7,849 bases of DNA from Oceanospirillaceae bacterium (lineage in GTDB: Bacteria; Pseudomonadota; Gammaproteobacteria; Pseudomonadales; Balneatricaceae). The DNA lies in the NCBI GenBank assembly GCA_023954795.1, contig JAGSHA010000139.1, forward strand, positions 1-7,849, in the 5' to 3' direction. Made by a program: the position numbers and the translations under genes. The notes below the pieces were generated by a model. The model worked only from the letters and a program-made list of their open reading frames with translations. It ran no database searches and was not told where the DNA came from. Shown here piece after piece: positions 5,637 to 7,849 of this stretch. Each line of letters starts with the position of its first letter. Position 1 is the stretch's first letter.

Positions 5637-5849
5637 ATGATAAACGACGAAATCAGCCAGAAGCTGATGCCCTTGAGTCTTGAACAACTCGATAAGATTC
5701 AGCAAAAGCTAGAACAATTGGTCGCAGAGAAAAAAGAAGCCAAGAAGCGTAAAAGCGGCTTGCCTCCAGTTGCCGGAGACCTCGATTCACTTGCAGCCAT
5801 GCAAGATATGGATCTGAGCAGCCTGATGCGGGAAATTTCGCGTCGCTGA
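5637..5849 (+). CDS. Small charged hypothetical protein (70 aa), possible coiled coil
   Basis: Not recognised. From ATG 5637 it encodes 70 residues. An amphipathic helix-like stretch with leucines at heptad-like spacing (LSLEQLDKIQQKLEQLVAEKK, residues 13-33) leads into a very basic patch EAKKRKS (34-40). A Pro/Gly break (LPPVAGD, 42-48) and a second helix-like tail ending MDLSSLMREISRR follow. There is no signal peptide and no cysteine. The frame can also open at TTG 5628, three codons earlier. Neither start has a good SD, which lowers confidence. Amino-acid composition and a non-repetitive helical pattern still look protein-like. It precedes hisC by 168 bp on the same strand, but hisC has its own -10 box, so a functional link is not implied. 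The basic patch could bind nucleic acid or a partner; this is speculation. Confidence 0.6.
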   Translation: MINDEISQKLMPLSLEQLDKIQQKLEQLVAEKKEAKKRKSGLPPVAGDLDSLAAMQDMDLSSLMREISRR

Positions 5850-5964
5850 ACGCCCCTCGGCCTCTCAAATGATAACGCGCCTATAAACAGGTTATTCAGC
5901 GAGCTATATTACGCGCGCGCTTTATTTGCGGATTTCAGCACTCTTCTCTGATATGCTCGGGCAC

Positions 5965-5970
5965 TATACT
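5965..5970 (+). promoter_or_regulatory. hisC: Probable -10 box of hisC
   Basis: TATACT at 5965-5970 is one mismatch from consensus, 47 bp before the hisC ATG. The -35 region at 17 bp (TCTTCT, 5942-5947) is poor. The predicted start falls inside the following inverted repeat (5971-5986). Confidence 0.4.
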
Positions 5971-5986
5971 GTGTCCGCATGGACAC
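5971..5986. promoter_or_regulatory. Inverted repeat GTGTCC-GCAT-GGACAC at the hisC transcription start
   Basis: Perfect 6-bp arms around a GCAT centre begin one base after the hisC -10 box, and TCCTTTTT follows (5987-5994). It could be an operator overlapping +1, a 5'-UTR hairpin, or a weak terminator for upstream transcription. The sequence alone does not decide. Confidence 0.4.
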
Positions 5987-6017
5987 TCCTTTTTGACAGA
6001 GAAGATAAGTCAGCGCC

Positions 6018-7091
6018 ATGAGTAAATATTGGAGCGAGGCGGTTAACGGCCTCACCCCTTACGTGCCCGGTGAACAGCCTAAAGACGCCGGTATCACAAA
6101 ATTAAATACGAACGAAAACCCTTATCCCCCTTCACCTGCTGCAGAAGCCGCTATTCGCGATTTTCCGCTGGACCGATTGCGCCTCTACTCGGATCCGGAT
6201 TGCGCTGAATTAAAACAGGCACTGGCAGAACATTTTTCGCTGGAAAAGAAAAATGTATTTGTGGGTAATGGGTCTGACGAAGTATTAGCCCTTACTTTTA
6301 TGGCGTTTTTCCGCCAGGAACATCCGCTGCTGCTGCCGGAAACCACCTATAGCTTTTATGACGTGTACTGCAATCTGTACGACATTGAGCACAAGCAGAT
6401 TCCATTGTGCGACGACTTCAGCATTGATCTGAACGATTACGCTGAACCCAATGCGGGTATCATCTTCGCCAACCCCAATGCTCCAACAGGGCGCGCCCTG
6501 CCTTTGAGTGAGATCGAAGCCCTATTGCAGCGCAATACCGAATCTCTGGTCGTGGTTGATGAAGCTTATGTGGATTTTGGTGCCACCAGCGCAGTCGAGC
6601 TGGTCAACCGTTACGACAACGTTCTGGTCATTCAAACCTTCTCTAAATCTCGCTCACTGGCGGGAATGCGGGTGGGTTATGCAGTGGGACACGAAGATTT
6701 GATTGCCGGTCTTGAACGCGTCAAAAACAGCTTTAACTCCTATCCGCTGGATATGTTGGCGATTGCGTCCTCTGTGGCGGCCATTAAAGATGATGCCTAC
6801 TTCCGTGAAACCACACAGAAGATCATCAATACGCGCGAGTGGACCGAAAACGCGCTGGCTGAGCTGGGTTTTGTGACGGTACCGTCCAAAACTAACTTCC
6901 TGTTTACCAGCCACCGCTACGTTGAAGCGGCTGAACTCATGGGGTTCCTGCGCGCGAATAAGGTTTTGGTACGCCACTTTAGCAAACCGGGCATCGACAA
7001 CCACCTGCGTATCACCATCGGCACACCCGAAGAGATGCAGCTGTTGGTAGACACACTGAAACGACACCCTGACATTATTTCCATGGGCTAA
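6018..7091 (+). CDS. hisC: Histidinol-phosphate aminotransferase
   Basis: A PLP enzyme of aminotransferase fold type I that exchanges imidazole-acetol phosphate + glutamate for histidinol phosphate + 2-oxoglutarate in histidine biosynthesis. It has 357 residues, normal for HisC. Landmarks: LNTNENPYPPSP (29-40, substrate-side loop), Y57-S-D-P, GNGSDE (83-88, PLP phosphate), ANPNAPTG (151-158), VVVDEAYVDF (178-187, D181 contacts the pyridine N), the PLP lysine K210 in TFSKSRSLAGMRVGYAVG, and R331 in LRITIGTPEE for the substrate phosphate/carboxylate. ATG 6018 gives the family-standard N-terminus; GAGAAG about 13 nt upstream and TAAG about 8 nt upstream are only modest SDs. No other his gene adjoins it, so it is a stand-alone copy. 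A paralogue elsewhere, or a role in phenylalanine/tyrosine transamination, is possible. It is convergent with the RNase Z gene. Confidence 0.93.
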   Translation: MSKYWSEAVNGLTPYVPGEQPKDAGITKLNTNENPYPPSPAAEAAIRDFPLDRLRLYSDPDCAELKQALAEHFSLEKKNVFVGNGSDEVLALTFMAFFRQEHPLLLPETTYSFYDVYCNLYDIEHKQIPLCDDFSIDLNDYAEPNAGIIFANPNAPTGRALPLSEIEALLQRNTESLVVVDEAYVDFGATSAVELVNRYDNVLVIQTFSKSRSLAGMRVGYAVGHEDLIAGLERVKNSFNSYPLDMLAIASSVAAIKDDAYFRETTQKIINTREWTENALAELGFVTVPSKTNFLFTSHRYVEAAELMGFLRANKVLVRHFSKPGIDNHLRITIGTPEEMQLLVDTLKRHPDIISMG

Positions 7092-7101
7092 TCAGCCCCC
7101 A

Positions 7102-7118
7102 TTTGCCCTCGCGGCAAA
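7102..7118. terminator. Hairpin downstream of hisC, no U-tract
   Basis: TTTGCC/GGCAAA arms with a 5-nt loop lie 10 nt after the hisC stop. A T-run is absent on both strands, so this would be at most a weak terminator or an RNA 3'-end protecting hairpin. Confidence 0.3.
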
Positions 7119-7122
7119 CCTC

Positions 7123-7157
7123 CGGGTAGAGCTTACTTAATCCTCAAGCTCTACCCG
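7123..7157. terminator. Long inverted repeat over the 3' end of the RNase Z gene
   Basis: CGGGTAGAGCTT (7123-7134) and AAGCTCTACCCG (7146-7157) are perfect 12-bp arms with an 11-nt loop. The RNase Z stop codon (7139-7137) lies in the loop and its last codons form one arm. There is no U-tract, but the position between convergent genes fits a bidirectional transcription end or 3'-end stabiliser. Confidence 0.5.
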
Positions 7158-7849
7158 TGATTGCGATCTACCTCTCTTAAGCAAAGTTTCACGCATCAGC
7201 AGCCCCTCCCGCGTCATCGTATAACGCTCCAGATCCTCTGCCAGGCATAGGTGACCACTGTATTCCCGCATGGCTTCCTGCCGCAGATCATCCATTGTCA
7301 GGTACTTACGCTGGCCGCTGGCTGACGGAGTCGCAGGTTTATCAAGATAACGCGGACTAAAGTGCGTCAGAATCAAGTGCGGCAACGAGGCAGTTTCGGC
7401 AAACGCGGCAACGTCTGCAGCCGTCGAATGCTGGGGTGCCGAACCCACCTTCTCGGCAATCGCCTGAGTATAGGTTGCCTCATGCACCAGCAGATCGGCA
7501 TGACGGCAAAGCCCCGCCAACAATTCAGGCTTGTCGTTGTCACCACCGATAACGGCCACGCGTCCTTTGCGAGCAGGTTGGGAATATTGCTGCCCATCTA
7601 ATACCCGTCCATCGCTCAGCGTCACCGTTTTTCCTTGCTGCAACTCACGCCATTGCGGCCCACTTGGAATACCTTCCTCTCTTAACCTCTCCGCCCGCAA
7701 CGTGCGCTCAACATCCGTTTCCTCAAAGCGATACCCGTAACTGGGCACGCGATGAGACAGAGGACAGCAACTGATCTTCATACTCTGCTCATCCCATACC
7801 TGCTGCCGGTTTTCCACCATCACGAAACGCAGTTCATATTCCAGACTGA
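7137..7849 (-). CDS. rnz: Ribonuclease Z, C-terminal two thirds (N-terminus beyond window)
   Basis: A metallo-beta-lactamase-fold endonuclease that trims tRNA 3' trailers, also called ElaC. About 236 codons are visible and the frame is open to the right edge. By spacing, roughly 110 N-terminal residues, including the HxHxDH zinc motif, are missing. Seen, numbering from GTG 7823: PLSHRVPSYGYRF (21-33) with zinc ligand H24; VIGGDNDKPE (91-100) with D95, in place of the usual GDTRP; VHEATY (113-118); QHSTA (131-135); LTHFSPRY (152-159) with zinc ligand H154. The H24-D95-H154 spacing (71 and 59) is nearly that of the Bacillus enzyme (H140, D211, H269). The GTG at 7823 and ATG at 7820 are internal, not starts, because conserved sequence must lie upstream. 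The gene ends convergently with hisC inside a long inverted repeat. Confidence 0.92.
   Translation of the reverse strand, partial: SLEYELRFVMVENRQQVWDEQSMKISCCPLSHRVPSYGYRFEETDVERTLRAERLREEGIPSGPQWRELQQGKTVTLSDGRVLDGQQYSQPARKGRVAVIGGDNDKPELLAGLCRHADLLVHEATYTQAIAEKVGSAPQHSTAADVAAFAETASLPHLILTHFSPRYLDKPATPSASGQRKYLTMDDLRQEAMREYSGHLCLAEDLERYTMTREGLLMRETLLKRGRSQSRVELED

Noticed and set aside
5911..5920. ACGCGCGCGC alternating run as possible Z-DNA or repeat
   Set aside because: Only ten bases and a single occurrence; too short to support a structural claim.
7818..7823. GTG/ATG at 7823/7820 as the RNase Z start
   Set aside because: The open frame continues to the window edge and the zinc-binding N-terminal half of the enzyme would be missing, so the gene runs past the window.
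1..7849. A novel defence, mobile or biosynthetic island
   Set aside because: All sizeable genes fall into known families and no integrase, transposase, direct-repeat boundary or CRISPR-like array was seen.

Overview
The window looks like chromosomal DNA of a salt-adapted, probably marine, gammaproteobacterium of the Oceanospirillales type. This rests on moderate GC, an ectoine-type aspartokinase, a bacteriohemerythrin preceded by an FNR/Anr-like box, and a PecS/PecM pair. The genus is inference. No phage, transposon, CRISPR, tRNA or rRNA signal was seen.

Layout. Bases 1-2145 hold a divergent PecS-PecM-type locus. A MarR/PecS repressor gene (minus strand, cut by the left edge) faces a 10-helix EamA/DMT exporter (pecM-like), which is followed 27 bp later by an FMN nitroreductase gene. 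The 87-bp divergent region carries two near-identical 18-bp palindromes, the likely PecS operators. A strong bidirectional hairpin terminator (2176-2205) separates this operon from a convergent aspartokinase gene of the Ask_Ect type (2221-3645, minus). No ectABC gene is in the window. The aspartokinase has a consensus -10 box and a leader of about 125 nt with three abutting hairpins and a possible 16-codon leader peptide.

Upstream of it, on the same strand, is a membrane-anchored GGDEF diguanylate cyclase (3861-4613). It is divergent from a single-domain bacteriohemerythrin (4877-5299) with all seven iron ligands. After a gene-poor stretch (5300-5636) come a small unrecognised charged protein (5637-5849), a stand-alone hisC (6018-7091) and, convergent to it, the C-terminal two thirds of RNase Z (7137-7849, cut by the right edge).

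How the genes fit together. The first block reads as a ligand- or redox-controlled export and detoxification unit. PecS represses itself, PecM and, through the operon, the nitroreductase. The PecS-like protein keeps the four residues of the urate pocket of HucR-type regulators with matching spacing. The middle block joins osmolyte precursor supply (aspartyl phosphate) with an oxygen-binding protein and a c-di-GMP synthase, although nothing shows these act together. The right block is housekeeping (histidine biosynthesis, tRNA 3' processing). No wholly new multi-gene system is evident. The best leads are the extended PecS regulon with its twin operators, the structured aspartokinase leader, and the FNR-like site before the hemerythrin.
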